From assembly GCF_900142545.1 (NCBI RefSeq), contig NZ_FRBF01000004.1, forward strand, positions 186,001 through 250,000: 64,000 nt of DNA, in the 5' to 3' direction. Shown here piece after piece: positions 16,721 through 26,006 of this stretch (positions are counted from its first letter, which is position 1; each line of letters opens with the position of its first letter). Made by a program: the position numbers and the translations under genes. The notes beneath the pieces were generated by a model. The model saw only the letters and a list, made by a program, of their open reading frames with translations. It ran no database searches and was not told the DNA's origin. This stretch comes from Fibrobacter sp. UWT2 (GTDB taxonomy: Bacteria > Fibrobacterota > Fibrobacteria > Fibrobacterales > Fibrobacteraceae).

Positions 16721-18265
16721 ATGTTTAAGCGAATAGTTTTTTCGTCTTTTTTTGCGTTGGCTAGCGTTTTCGCATTTGCCGATGATGCTGTGACTGAACA
16801 ACCTGCTCCGCAGGTCGAGTCTTCTTCTTCGGAGGCCTCGTCTTCTTCTGTGGCGGTGTCTTCTTCGTCGGAAGAACCCGAAGGCCCCAAGTACCGCGAG
16901 GTTCCTGTTCGCTACTGGGTGAATGGGGATTCTGTAGAGCTGGAAGCGATTTTTGTCAAAATCGAAAATGACACGGTTTACTTGAAAAAGCCGACCGAAG
17001 CCGAACTCAAGCATATCGAGCATATTACCGACCAGCAGGCGATCGCCTTGCAAGAAAGTAACGGCCAGGAAGTCGAACAGACCGAGGATGAAAACGAAGA
17101 AGTTGATTTGAATGCGAAACCCGCTGAAATCATTATGACGGATGCCATCAAGGATTCCATGGCGGCTCAGTCGGATACGACGAAGGCTGAGGCTGCTCCG
17201 GTAGATGATGGCGCTGACGACGATTTGGAAACGGCTCTTCAAAAAGAAGACAAACGCGTGAAAATGGAAGAAATCGCGAAGATGGAACAGGAAATCCGTG
17301 AACGCGAAATCCAGGATAGCATTGCCGCCGCTAAAAAGAATCCTTATATCAAGATTTTCAGGTTCGAACTCAAGCGTCTTTACAATATGGAAGACGAAGT
17401 GATGATCGACTTGTCCCTTTCGAACTATGTGGTTCCCGAAAAGAGGGTCATCGAAGAGACGATTGAACTTTATCCGCCGGGAAATGCCAACTTGCTGGTG
17501 GTTTCGGAACCGGCTGCATGCTCGCTGTTTGTGAACGGAATTCCCTTGAAGCAGGTTGCCCCTGATACCATTAGGAATATCAAGCCGGGCAAGTACACCA
17601 TTTCTGTGATGAAGGTTCTGAAGGACGTGGAATGGTGGGGTTCCGCTGTGGTGCGCATTAACGCCGACAGCGTGAACAAGGTGACTATTCCCGTGCTGCG
17701 CCCCTCGACCCGTTTGACGCTGAACTCCAACCCCGAAGCGGCTGAAGTTTACGTGGGGGAGGCCCCGTCTTTGAACAAGATGCCGCATTACATGACCGAC
17801 ATGATTGTGGATAACGTAAAGCCGCAGGTCAAGACGACGGTATACTTTAGAAAGGTTGGTTACCGCGATACGTCCGTGACGACGGAAATCAAGCCCTATA
17901 TGCCGAACCTGGTGTATGTTGACATGACTCCGGTGCTGGATGACCTTGAGTTTATTGAAGGCCAGAACGCCTTTAACAAGGAACGTGGTTTAAGGCGTAT
18001 CGGTCGCGGACTTTTGTGGAGTTCCATTGTTCCGATTATTGCCGGTGGTGTCATGTGGTATCTGGCAGAACGGGATTGGAGCAAGGCTGCTGACAAAAAG
18101 CACGCCTATGAGCGTTTGTCTGCATTCGATAGTGACGACACCCGACAGATGGTCAAGGATAACCATGAGCTGAATGATAGCGGCGACACCAAGTGCGGTG
18201 TAGCGATCGGTCTTGGCGCCTTGGGCCTTGGGCTCCTTACGGCAGGCATTATTCTTGCGTTCTAG
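16721..18265 (+). CDS. Exported PEGA-domain protein
   Basis: 514 residues. A signal peptide (MFKRIVFSSFFALASVFAFA) precedes an acidic, Ser/Glu-rich linker with SSSS runs. A charged helical stretch lies at about 165-205. From about residue 250 come PEGA-type beta repeats: LLVVSEPAACSLFVNGIPL, NIKPGKYTISVMK and LTLNSNPEAAEVYVGEAP. PEGA domains are thought to bind surface or polysaccharide components. Two hydrophobic C-terminal segments (LLWSSIVPIIAGGVMWYLA and GLGALGLGLLTAGIILAF) suggest membrane anchoring at the end. The neighbouring DUF1007 gene follows after 15 bases and may be co-transcribed. Confidence 0.78.
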   Translation: MFKRIVFSSFFALASVFAFADDAVTEQPAPQVESSSSEASSSSVAVSSSSEEPEGPKYREVPVRYWVNGDSVELEAIFVKIENDTVYLKKPTEAELKHIEHITDQQAIALQESNGQEVEQTEDENEEVDLNAKPAEIIMTDAIKDSMAAQSDTTKAEAAPVDDGADDDLETALQKEDKRVKMEEIAKMEQEIREREIQDSIAAAKKNPYIKIFRFELKRLYNMEDEVMIDLSLSNYVVPEKRVIEETIELYPPGNANLLVVSEPAACSLFVNGIPLKQVAPDTIRNIKPGKYTISVMKVLKDVEWWGSAVVRINADSVNKVTIPVLRPSTRLTLNSNPEAAEVYVGEAPSLNKMPHYMTDMIVDNVKPQVKTTVYFRKVGYRDTSVTTEIKPYMPNLVYVDMTPVLDDLEFIEGQNAFNKERGLRRIGRGLLWSSIVPIIAGGVMWYLAERDWSKAADKKHAYERLSAFDSDDTRQMVKDNHELNDSGDTKCGVAIGLGALGLGLLTAGIILAF

Positions 18266-18280
18266 CATTGTAGGCTAGCG

Positions 18281-18880
18281 ATGTCCTTGAAGTCCTTGCT
18301 TGTATGTTTGCTTTGCGGGGCTTCGCTGGTGTGCGCGCATCCTCACGTATTCGTAGATGCGAAAATCAAGGTGGTGTTCGACAACGCCGGTTTTTCGGCG
18401 GTGAAGAACCACTGGGTCTATGATGAAATCTATAGCTCCGCGATGATGTCGTCGGGCGACGCGGACGGTGACGGAAAAATTTCGGAGTCGGAGAACAAGT
18501 GGTTCTGCGAAACGATTCTTGGTCCTCTCAAGGAATTCAATTATTACAACTACGTCCAGTCGGGCTCGGTATTTTTGAAGGCCCAGGGGCTTCCGAATTT
18601 CAAGGCATCGTTTAAGAACGGCAGGCTGATTCTTGATTTTGATGTGAAATTTACAAGCCCCGCAGACCCTTCTGGAGGTGCGGATTACACGATGCTCGTG
18701 ATTGCGGTGGCAGACCCGTCCAACTACATTCAGGTGACGGCCGACATGGAGAATGCCGATGTGGACGGACCTGAGTCTTTTGATATCGAGTTCTTTAATG
18801 ATGGCCTGCAGGGACTGACCCTGTTCCGGGCTTTCCGTTCGGATATTGAAGGCCTATACTTGAGGTTTAAAAAGAAATAA
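18281..18880 (+). CDS. DUF1007 periplasmic protein
   Basis: 199 residues with a short signal peptide (LLVCLLCGASLVCA) and mature start HPHVFVDAKIKVVFD, the hallmark of DUF1007. A calcium-binding EF-hand-like loop is visible in DADGDGKISESEN near residue 60. Many DUF1007 genes neighbour nickel/cobalt permeases, but none is present here. The HPH start could ligate metal. It follows the PEGA gene closely. Confidence 0.82.
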   Translation: MSLKSLLVCLLCGASLVCAHPHVFVDAKIKVVFDNAGFSAVKNHWVYDEIYSSAMMSSGDADGDGKISESENKWFCETILGPLKEFNYYNYVQSGSVFLKAQGLPNFKASFKNGRLILDFDVKFTSPADPSGGADYTMLVIAVADPSNYIQVTADMENADVDGPESFDIEFFNDGLQGLTLFRAFRSDIEGLYLRFKKK

Positions 18881-18930
18881 TTCGGGGTGTTTCCTTGTTT
18901 TTTCTATTTTTGCAAAGACAAGGAGATGAT

Positions 18931-19578
18931 ATGATGAAAAAGTTTATTGCGGCTTGCCTGTTCGGCATTACCTTCGCTTCGGCTCAAGTGGTGGATGACC
19001 CTTATGCCTATACCTCTGGAGCACAGGAAAAAGAAACTCCTGTAATGGACATCAACCATACTGAAAATGACGAACCGATGTTTGCGGTGTCTATTCATCC
19101 GATATCCATGTTGATTTTGTCGTTGTTCGACATCCCGTCGATTTACTTGACGATTGAAGGAAACCTGGGAAGCCACATGTCCTTGATTACTCGCCCCAGT
19201 TATATCTGGGCTGAATTCTCGGATAGTGACGAAGATCTGGATATTTACTTGTTCGGCATTTCGGAAGGCTTGCGTTTTTACTTTGACGAAGGACACCGCG
19301 GTCTGTATTTGGCGGGACATTTCAATTATGCTCGTGTAGGCTTGGAATACACGTACGATTACGACCATGACGAGGACTATGAGGCTCACGCGAATGGTTT
19401 TGGTTTTGGGATTTATATCGGTCATAAGATCCGTGTGGGACACTTTACGTCGTCTTGGGATATCGGATATTCCTATATGAAGTACTCTGCTTCGGGTAAG
19501 GAAAAGGACGATGTAGAAGATGTCTCTACCGTGGGCTCGGGCTACGACATAAATTATACGATCGGTTTCGCTTTCTAG
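18931..19578 (+). CDS. Outer-membrane beta-barrel-like protein
   Basis: 215 residues. ATG at 18931 sits five bases after AAGGAG; a second ATG at 18934 is equally possible. A signal peptide (KKFIAACLFGITFASA) is followed by a region of alternating polar and hydrophobic strands with many aromatics (GLYLAGHFNYARVGLEYTYDY, HFTSSWDIGYSYMKYSA) ending in the aromatic GFAF, typical of outer-membrane barrels. An acidic loop (DYDHDEDYEAH) is notable. No family is named. Confidence 0.65.
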   Translation: MMKKFIAACLFGITFASAQVVDDPYAYTSGAQEKETPVMDINHTENDEPMFAVSIHPISMLILSLFDIPSIYLTIEGNLGSHMSLITRPSYIWAEFSDSDEDLDIYLFGISEGLRFYFDEGHRGLYLAGHFNYARVGLEYTYDYDHDEDYEAHANGFGFGIYIGHKIRVGHFTSSWDIGYSYMKYSASGKEKDDVEDVSTVGSGYDINYTIGFAF

Positions 19579-19615
19579 TCGTATTTTTCTATTTTTGCGA
19601 AAAACGGAGATTTTT

Positions 19616-19939
19616 ATGCCAGCAATTCATTTGACTGCAGAAAATTTTGACTCGGTGATTTCTTCGGGCCAGTTGGTCTTTGTGGACTTCTGGGCAACGT
19701 GGTGCCGTCCGTGCATGATGATGGGCCCGATTGTCGATGAACTTGCCGATGAATACGATGGCCGTGCGGTCATTGCTAAAATCAACGTGGACGATGCCGG
19801 TGTGAGCGATATCTGCGCCCGCTTTGGCATTACCAACATTCCCAACATGAAGCTCTTCAAGAACGGCGTGGAAGTGGGCAATGTAGTAGGTGCCGTACCG
19901 AAGGCAACCGTTAAAGGCGTTATCGACCGCAACCTGTAG
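19616..19939 (+). CDS. trxA: Thioredoxin with WCRPC active site
   Basis: 107 residues, the usual thioredoxin length. Reduces protein disulfides in the cytoplasm. It has FVDFWATWCRPCMMMGPIVDELA, the cis-proline region TNIPNMKLFKNG and no signal peptide. The active site reads WCRPC rather than the standard WCGPC, a substitution that may shift redox potential. It begins a run with hisF (5-base gap) and a tldD-like gene. A TrxB-like reductase lies 3 kb downstream on the other strand. Confidence 0.9.
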   Translation: MPAIHLTAENFDSVISSGQLVFVDFWATWCRPCMMMGPIVDELADEYDGRAVIAKINVDDAGVSDICARFGITNIPNMKLFKNGVEVGNVVGAVPKATVKGVIDRNL

Positions 19940-19944
19940 GCCCC

Positions 19945-20736
19945 ATGCTGACCAAACGATTGATTGTATGCCTTGATGTCCGCAACCGCAAGGTGACGAA
20001 GGGCGTCAAGTTTAAAGGTAATATCGATATCGGTGACCCTGTAGAAATGGGTGCGCAGTATAGTGCCGACGGTGTCGATGAACTTGTGTTTTATGATATT
20101 ACCGCGAGTGCCGAAAATCGCCCTTGCGATATGGAAATGATTCGCCAGATTGCACACCGCGTGTTTATTCCGTTTGCGGTGGGCGGCGGTATCCGCAACT
20201 TGGACGATATGCACGAAGCCCTTTTGGCCGGCGCCGAAAAGGTGAGCGTGAATAGTCTTGCCGTGCTTCACCCCGAAATCATTGCTGATGGCGCGAAAGC
20301 TTTTGGGCGCCAGTGCGTGGTGCTGGGCATGGATGCCAAGTTCGTGGGTGTTTCGGACAAGTTTAAAAGCGGCTACGAAGTCTATATTCGCGGTGGTCGC
20401 CAGGCGATGGGCATCGATGCTGTGGAATGGGCCAAGAAGGCCGAGGACTTGGGCGTCGGCGAAATTTGCCTGAACGCAATCGATACCGACGGCGTCCGCA
20501 ATGGCTATGAATTGAATATTACGGACCAGGTGGCACGTGCGGTGCAGGTGCCCGTGATTGCTAGCGGCGGTGCCGGAACTCCGGCTCATATTGTGGACTT
20601 GTTCCGCAAGACTTCTGCCGATGCAGCCCTGGTGGCTTCCATGGTTCATTTTGGCGATTACACGGTGCCCGGAATCAAGAAAGAAATGCTTGCGGCAGGA
20701 ATCCCTGTGCGCAAGAAAATGAACGGCGAGGTGTAG
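19945..20736 (+). CDS. hisF: Imidazole glycerol phosphate synthase, cyclase subunit
   Basis: 263 residues, normal for HisF. Uses ammonia from HisH to convert PRFAR to imidazole glycerol phosphate and AICAR, a histidine-purine link. The start MLTKRLIVCLDVRNRKVTKG carries the first catalytic Asp (CLDV). Phosphate-binding loops are visible in FAVGGGIRNLDDM and VIASGGAGTPAHIVDL, and the second catalytic Asp lies in NAIDTDG. The hisH partner is not in this window. Histidine genes hisC-hisN occur separately near 40 kb, so the pathway is scattered. Confidence 0.93.
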   Translation: MLTKRLIVCLDVRNRKVTKGVKFKGNIDIGDPVEMGAQYSADGVDELVFYDITASAENRPCDMEMIRQIAHRVFIPFAVGGGIRNLDDMHEALLAGAEKVSVNSLAVLHPEIIADGAKAFGRQCVVLGMDAKFVGVSDKFKSGYEVYIRGGRQAMGIDAVEWAKKAEDLGVGEICLNAIDTDGVRNGYELNITDQVARAVQVPVIASGGAGTPAHIVDLFRKTSADAALVASMVHFGDYTVPGIKKEMLAAGIPVRKKMNGEV

Positions 20737-20737
20737 C

Positions 20738-22120
20738 TTGAATCCTTCTGTTGCAGTTAAAATTTTTGAAGCAGGCAAGAGTGCCGGTGCGGATTTTGTC
20801 GAGATTTTTGAAGAAGAAACTCGCAGTTCGATGCTTGGACTGAAGTCGAGCCAAATTGAATCTGCAACAGCTGGAACCGAATACGGCATAGGCATCCGTC
20901 TGATTTACGGAACCGAGGTGCTTTACGGCTTTACCAGCGACGATTCCGAAGAGGCCCTGGTAAAACTCGTACAAACTCTCGCTTTTGGCCGCATTGCAGG
21001 CCAGTCTGCGAAACCCTTTGAATTTGCACCGCAAAAGCGCGTTGCAGATTACAATGTGGATGCATTCAAGGATCCCCGCGTGCTGGGGCAGGCGGTGAAG
21101 CAGGACTTCTTGTTCCGCGCAGATCAGGCTGCCCGCAAAATTTCGGATAAAGTAGTGCAGGTGGGTGCCTCGGTGACGGATTCTTGCTCCACGATTTCGC
21201 TGATGAATAGCGAAGGGCTGAATTTGTCGATGAATCGCGCTCGTTTACGTGTAAACGTGACGGTGACGGTTTCTGATGGAACCGAAAGATTGACCACCCA
21301 CGAAGCGCCCGGTGCCTTGGGCGGCTATGAACTTTTGGCTAATTATTCGCCTGAAGCGTTGTCTACCGAAGCCGCCGAGCGCGTGCTCCGTATGCTTTCG
21401 GCAGGCTACATTAAGGGTGGCCAGATGCCTGTGGTGATGGGTAACGGCTTTGGCGGCGTGATTTTCCACGAAGCTTGCGGACATCCGCTGGAAACGGAAT
21501 CGGTCCGTCGCGGCGCAAGCCCGTTCTGTGGAAAATTGGGTGAGGCTATTGGCCAACCCTGCTTAACCGCTATTGATGACGGTACCATGGATGGTGTGTG
21601 GGGTAGCCTTAAGTACGATGACGAAGGTACTCCGGCTCAGCGCACAACCTTGATTGAAAACGGTATCTTGAAGACTTATATGAGCGACCGCGTGGGTGCC
21701 AAGGAAGTGGGAATTGGCCTTACGGGTTCTGCCCGTCGCGAAAGCTACAAGTATGCACCTGTAAGCCGTATGCGCAATACGTTTATCGCCCCCGGTAAAG
21801 ATACGCTCGATTCGATGATTGCAAGTGTCGATAACGGTCTTTATGCGGCTCGCATGGCGGGCGGTTCTGTGAATCCGGCGACGGGCGAATTTAATTTCGC
21901 GGTTGACGAAGGCTATGTGATTCGTAACGGCAAGATTTGCGAACCGGTACGCGGCGCGGCCCTCATTGGCAAAGGCCACGAAATCATGCCCCGCATTAGC
22001 ATGGTGGGTTCCGACTGGGATGTGGCTGCCGGTGTTTGCGGAGCAAGCTCCGGCCATGTGCCCGTAACGGTGGGGCAGCCTTCGATTAAGGTAGACCAGA
22101 TTCTGGTCGGCGGCCGCTAG
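20738..22120 (+). CDS. tldD: TldD-family metalloprotease
   Basis: 460 residues, starting with TTG at 20738 two bases past the hisF stop, with GAGGTG just upstream. TldD/TldE proteases unfold and cleave unfolded peptides. The zinc motif HEACGHPLETE matches TldD's HExxxH, followed by MDGVWGSLKYDDEGTPAQRT and GYVIRNGKI. That marks it as the catalytic TldD type, not PmbA/TldE. No TldE partner is adjacent, so it may form a homomer or pair with a distant gene. Its stop overlaps the convergent radical SAM gene by four bases. Confidence 0.88.
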   Translation: MNPSVAVKIFEAGKSAGADFVEIFEEETRSSMLGLKSSQIESATAGTEYGIGIRLIYGTEVLYGFTSDDSEEALVKLVQTLAFGRIAGQSAKPFEFAPQKRVADYNVDAFKDPRVLGQAVKQDFLFRADQAARKISDKVVQVGASVTDSCSTISLMNSEGLNLSMNRARLRVNVTVTVSDGTERLTTHEAPGALGGYELLANYSPEALSTEAAERVLRMLSAGYIKGGQMPVVMGNGFGGVIFHEACGHPLETESVRRGASPFCGKLGEAIGQPCLTAIDDGTMDGVWGSLKYDDEGTPAQRTTLIENGILKTYMSDRVGAKEVGIGLTGSARRESYKYAPVSRMRNTFIAPGKDTLDSMIASVDNGLYAARMAGGSVNPATGEFNFAVDEGYVIRNGKICEPVRGAALIGKGHEIMPRISMVGSDWDVAAGVCGASSGHVPVTVGQPSIKVDQILVGGR

Positions 22121-22950
22121 ATTTTAGCCCAGCGTCTTTTGGGATTGGGGCAGTGGTCCTCGTGACCATCTGGCCAAATCCAGACTTCATCTGTAAAAGG
22201 ACATTTTTCGCAGGATCCGCTCATGGGGCAGGATTCTGTGGGGTCTTCCAGGAATAGGGAACCTTCGTACTTGATTTTGTCCGAATGGAGAGAACCTTCA
22301 AGAAGTTCGTGGCGGAGGGAATCAAGTTCTTCCTTGCTTAGCTTGAAACGCCTTTCGAGGATTGCCGAATCCGGGATGAATACGGCCGGATTCCATTTGA
22401 TGCGATGGACGCCTGCTTTTTCGGCCCAGGAGACGAGATCCTTGTAGTCTTGATGGTTCTCGCGGTGCAATGTCACTTGCAATGAAATGGTGGCACTGGA
22501 ATCTAGTCGGCGCTTGCGGCATGCGATGAGTTTTTCGACGTTTTCGCGCCACAAGTTGCGCAGGAATCCGCCCATTTCGTAAGCGAGTGTGCTGACTTTG
22601 ATGTCGCTACAGGCTTGAACCAGTTCGAACATGACCGAAGGCGTGCCCCACTTGCTGGGGAAAGTCCCGTTGGTGGTGAGGTTTATCTTGACGCCGCTCA
22701 TTTCGCAAAGATGCATCAAATCTTCAAATTTTGAATAAAGTAAAGGTTCCCCCATGGTGGAGGGGATGACTTCCTTGAGTAGGGGCTTTCCGGATTCGTC
22801 AAGGTCGGCGGCGTATTTTTCGATGGCGGCCTTGGCGGTTTCAAAGGGCATTTCTCCAGCGTAGGAGACGATGCCACGTTGCCTTAAAAAGCAGAGGGCG
22901 CAACGTAGATTGCACTTGTCGGGGTTGGTAAGTAGAGTAATACGATGCAC
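22117..22950 (-). CDS. Radical SAM protein
   Basis: 277 residues. Radical SAM enzymes use a [4Fe-4S] cluster to make a 5'-deoxyadenosyl radical. The cluster motif is CNLRCALC at about residues 13-20, followed by EMPFETAKAAIEKY, GEPLLYSKFEDLM and NLTTNGTF. The C-terminal half has cysteines in CPMSGSCEKCPF and a final HCPNP, resembling a SPASM-type auxiliary cluster. The start codon is GTG at 22950. It follows a TrxB-like gene by two bases. The substrate is unknown, and no precursor peptide was seen nearby. Confidence 0.78.
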   Translation of the reverse strand: MHRITLLTNPDKCNLRCALCFLRQRGIVSYAGEMPFETAKAAIEKYAADLDESGKPLLKEVIPSTMGEPLLYSKFEDLMHLCEMSGVKINLTTNGTFPSKWGTPSVMFELVQACSDIKVSTLAYEMGGFLRNLWRENVEKLIACRKRRLDSSATISLQVTLHRENHQDYKDLVSWAEKAGVHRIKWNPAVFIPDSAILERRFKLSKEELDSLRHELLEGSLHSDKIKYEGSLFLEDPTESCPMSGSCEKCPFTDEVWIWPDGHEDHCPNPKRRWAKI

Positions 22951-22952
22951 TA

Positions 22953-23819
22953 TCAGGCCCTATGCTCCCTGATGTACTTGATGGCGGCGAGTCCTGCCTT
23001 GGCGCCTTCGCCTACGGCAACAGCAACTTGGAGCGTTCCGCCGGTGCAGTCGCCTGCAGCGAAAAGGCCGGGGAGCGTTGTCTGGAAATCGTTGTCGAGA
23101 ACCAGTGTGGGGCCGTCAAAGCCTGCGCCGGCTTTCTTGGCGAGATCGGTTGCGCTGGCACTTCCGAGGGCGACAAAGAGTCCGTCGAATTCTTCTTCGG
23201 TGCTGTCTTCGTAATGCACGCCCTTGAACTGGCCTTCGCCAACCAAGGATTGCAGGTGACGATTTTCGATGCGGACACTGGGCGGGAACGATGTGGCCAA
23301 GGCGGCTCCGTTCGTAAGGAGCGTGACACTCTTGACAACGGGCAAAAGTTCCTGGACTTCGTGGAGGGCGTATTCGCCGCTACCCAGAACAGCCACGTTT
23401 TTCTGACGGTAGAAGAAAGCGTCGCATACGGCGCAGTAGCTTACGCCGTGGCCTTCCAGTTCTGCCATACCGGCGACCGGGTGCTTGTTGCGGGCGGCAC
23501 CAGTTGCCATGATGCAGACTTTTCCGTGGTATTCACCGACAAGGCCCTTGGCAGAAAATCCGGTGCCGTCAAACATGAGGTCGGTGATTTCGTCGTCGAT
23601 AATTTGGGCTCCCAGGGCTATTGCCTGCTTGTGGCCCACTTCTAGAAGTTCTTCGCCGCTAAGGGGCTTTTCGAGTCCGTAGTAGTTCTGGATCATGTGG
23701 GCTTTGGCGAGAGCTCCGCCGTCTTTACCGACGAGTTGAACGGACAACCCGGCTCTCAATCCGTAGAGAGCGGCTGAAATTCCGGCGGGACCATAGCCCA
23801 AAATCAGCATATCTGTCAT
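22953..23819 (-). CDS. Thioredoxin reductase-like flavoprotein
   Basis: 288 residues, slightly short for TrxB (about 310). FAD-binding LILGYGPAGISAALYGLRAG starts the protein, the redox-active CAVCDAFFYR replaces the usual CATCDGFF, NADPH-binding VLGSGEYALHEV follows and the FAD end AAGDCTGG is kept. Reduces thioredoxin or a related partner; ferredoxin-type reductases are an alternative. It is first in a pair with the radical SAM gene, so it might reduce that enzyme's partner or simply trxA (19.6 kb). Confidence 0.83.
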   Translation of the reverse strand: MTDMLILGYGPAGISAALYGLRAGLSVQLVGKDGGALAKAHMIQNYYGLEKPLSGEELLEVGHKQAIALGAQIIDDEITDLMFDGTGFSAKGLVGEYHGKVCIMATGAARNKHPVAGMAELEGHGVSYCAVCDAFFYRQKNVAVLGSGEYALHEVQELLPVVKSVTLLTNGAALATSFPPSVRIENRHLQSLVGEGQFKGVHYEDSTEEEFDGLFVALGSASATDLAKKAGAGFDGPTLVLDNDFQTTLPGLFAAGDCTGGTLQVAVAVGEGAKAGLAAIKYIREHRA

Positions 23820-23917
23820 AAAATCCTCTAAGTATCTTTATTTTTTACAATGTTAAAATACAAATTATTTATCTTATGGAATAGGTTGTTTGTGGTAAAA
23901 AAACATAAAGGATAACA

Positions 23918-25030
23918 ATGGAACGATTGATACCACGTGATATGTTTGTTGAAGCTGGGTACGGTCCCAGTTTTGCTGCGCAACTTATACAAAATGCCTA
24001 TAGCAAGCTATTTGAAGGGGATCCGATTAACGAACGCGTCTGCTTTGATGCTTCTGATGATATGAGTTATATCATTGATATTGGGCATGACGACATTCGT
24101 TCCGAAGGCATGAGCTACGGCATGTACATTACCGCACTGACGGGGCATGAACGTCAGTTCGACAAGCTGTGGAATTTTTCGAAACGTTACTTGCGTAACG
24201 ATGACGGTCCGCACGTGGGTTATTTTGCTTGGCAGGTTTCGACGACGGACTTTTGCAAGATGGACCCGGGTGCAGCTCCCGATGGTGAAGAATACTTTGC
24301 CATGGCCCTCTTGATCGCTGCAGAAAAATTCAATCGCCCGGACCTCAAGGATGAAGCCATTGGCCTCATTAATTGGATGCGCAACAAGCCGAATAACGGA
24401 ATCGTTGGTCCGATGATTGATCCTGAACGGAACCTGGTGAAGTTCTCTCCTGTATTGGGAAATGACTTTACGGACCCGAGCTACAACACCATTGCCTTCT
24501 ACCGCGCCTTTGCAGAAGCGACGGGCGACGAAAGGTGGTATACGACTGTAGAACAGAGTCTTGAATATTTGCAGAAGGCTGCTCACCCTGTAACGGGGCT
24601 TTGCAGCGAATATTCCGAGTACGACGGCACTCCGCGTGCAACGCCCTGGTACCCCGAAAGTGATTGCTTTAGCGGTGACGCTTGGCGTGTGGCCATGAAC
24701 CTGAGCTTGGATTATGCCTTGTTCAAGGGTCATGAGTGCGAAAAGCAGATTTGCGAAAAGATGCTCAATTTCTTCAACAGCAAGCGTCCGTACCTTGCAG
24801 ACTATGCCATTGATGGTGGCGATTTCCCGCGTCCGGGCCGTAACGCGACTCCGGGTGTGATTGCCATGAATGCGGCTGCTACTCAGGTGTTGCCGACGGA
24901 TGACCCGCGCATCAAGCCGTTCGTGAAGGATTTGGCTGCTTTGTCGGTGCCTTACCGTTTCTGGCGCTATTATGACGGAATGCTTTATCTGATTGGACTT
25001 CTTGCTACTGCAGGAAAAATCAGAATTTAA
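23918..25030 (+). CDS. GH8 reducing-end exo-oligoxylanase-like enzyme
   Basis: 370 residues, no signal peptide, so cytoplasmic. Glycoside hydrolase family 8 Rex enzymes release xylose from the reducing end of xylooligosaccharides. The general-acid Glu lies in DDIRSEGMSYGMYITAL (about residue 62). Aromatic and acidic residues of the (alpha/alpha)6 barrel are visible in WQVSTTDFCKMDPGAAPDGEEYFAMAL, DPSYNTIAFYRAFAE and WRVAMNLSLDYAL. The absence of a signal fits an intracellular step of xylan use. The next gene, a MORN-FISUMP lipoprotein, starts 24 bases later with no visible terminator between. Confidence 0.85.
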   Translation: MERLIPRDMFVEAGYGPSFAAQLIQNAYSKLFEGDPINERVCFDASDDMSYIIDIGHDDIRSEGMSYGMYITALTGHERQFDKLWNFSKRYLRNDDGPHVGYFAWQVSTTDFCKMDPGAAPDGEEYFAMALLIAAEKFNRPDLKDEAIGLINWMRNKPNNGIVGPMIDPERNLVKFSPVLGNDFTDPSYNTIAFYRAFAEATGDERWYTTVEQSLEYLQKAAHPVTGLCSEYSEYDGTPRATPWYPESDCFSGDAWRVAMNLSLDYALFKGHECEKQICEKMLNFFNSKRPYLADYAIDGGDFPRPGRNATPGVIAMNAAATQVLPTDDPRIKPFVKDLAALSVPYRFWRYYDGMLYLIGLLATAGKIRI

Positions 25031-25054
25031 GTTTTTTGAAAAGGAGTAGAAGAA

Positions 25055-25981
25055 ATGAACAAGATAAATGCGCTGATGGTTTCGGGGGCTGTCGCTGCAG
25101 CCTTGATCTTTGCGGGTTGCGAAGATGTTCGCGTTGAGAATTACCCTAGCGGAAAAGTCCGTATCGAGACGACCTATGTCAAGGACAAGAAGGAAGGTCC
25201 CGAAAAGGAATATTACGAAAACGGAAACGTAAAGCGCGAAGCGAATTACGTGAATGACCGCCGCGAAGGGGTAGTGAAGGAATTCTACGAAGACGGAACG
25301 CCTGAAGCGGAATACACTTATGCCGACGGTTACATTGAAGGCCCGGTGATTCGCTACCATAAGAACGGCAAGGTCGCCTCGAAGGCTGAATACAAGCAGA
25401 ATAAGCAGATTGCTTTCGGCGAATACTTTGACGAAAATGGTGAACCGGCAACGAGCGGTTCTTACAAGGACCCGCGCGATGGTTACTCTTACGAATGGAT
25501 TCGCATTGGCTCGCAGCTTTGGACTGCCGAAAACATGAATTATGGCACGGCATCGGGCTCTCTTTGCGCCCAGTGCAACCATTGGGGCCGCCTCTACAAT
25601 CTTGAAAATGCCAAGAAGGCTTGCCTTGAAGGCTTCCACATGCCGACCAAGCAGGAATGGAATGAATTGCTCACTTTTGCGGGCAAGGAAAAACCGGTGG
25701 GCGTCGTACTGAAGGCTGGCTATGGCTGGGACCCGATCAAGGGTACGAACAACTACGGCAATGGCAAGGATGAACTCGGATTCGGTGCCAAGGCCGGTGG
25801 CGGTCACTTTGCCAAGAGCGATGTCCCGCTGAAGGAGCGCAAGTTCGAAGCTGCTGGCCAGAAGGCTTATTTCTGGACGGCTGAAGGCGAAGTGCTCGTG
25901 TTCTTCCACGACAAGGACATAGCCAAGTTCGAAAAGTTCAATCCGGAATACGGCGCAAGCTTGCGTTGCATTAAGGACTAA
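25055..25981 (+). CDS. Lipoprotein: MORN-type repeats plus FISUMP domain
   Basis: 308 residues. Lipobox FAGC at about residue 22. Residues 25-130 are four or more MORN_2-like units (VENYPSGKVRIETTYV, KEYYENGNVKREANYV, KEFYEDGTPEAEYTYA, RYHKNGKVASKAEYK). The C-terminal ~160 residues are a FISUMP domain: IGSQLWTAENMNYG, CNHWGRLYNLENAKKACLEGFHMPTKQEWNELL, GYGW and a final SLRCIKD. FISUMP is a secreted/surface domain characteristic of Fibrobacter; its role is unknown. The MORN fusion suggests modular shuffling. It is followed by a terminator at 26007. Confidence 0.85.
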   Translation: MNKINALMVSGAVAAALIFAGCEDVRVENYPSGKVRIETTYVKDKKEGPEKEYYENGNVKREANYVNDRREGVVKEFYEDGTPEAEYTYADGYIEGPVIRYHKNGKVASKAEYKQNKQIAFGEYFDENGEPATSGSYKDPRDGYSYEWIRIGSQLWTAENMNYGTASGSLCAQCNHWGRLYNLENAKKACLEGFHMPTKQEWNELLTFAGKEKPVGVVLKAGYGWDPIKGTNNYGNGKDELGFGAKAGGGHFAKSDVPLKERKFEAAGQKAYFWTAEGEVLVFFHDKDIAKFEKFNPEYGASLRCIKD

Positions 25982-26006
25982 TTTGATTTAAATTGAAAAA
26001 AAGAAA

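Noticed and set aside
15887-17788. A 633-codon open frame on the minus strand opposite the methyltransferase and PEGA genes
   Set aside because: Its product is rich in His/Arg/Phe with no motif, and the plus strand holds two well-supported genes. It is a shadow of their codon bias.
22117-23819. Radical SAM plus TrxB-like pair considered as a peptide-modification cluster
   Set aside because: No precursor peptide, transporter or protease for a modified peptide lies next to the pair; only general metabolism genes do.
24008-25909. A 633-codon minus-strand frame opposite the GH8 and MORN-FISUMP genes
   Set aside because: It runs antisense to two genes with clear motifs and shows no recognisable domain.
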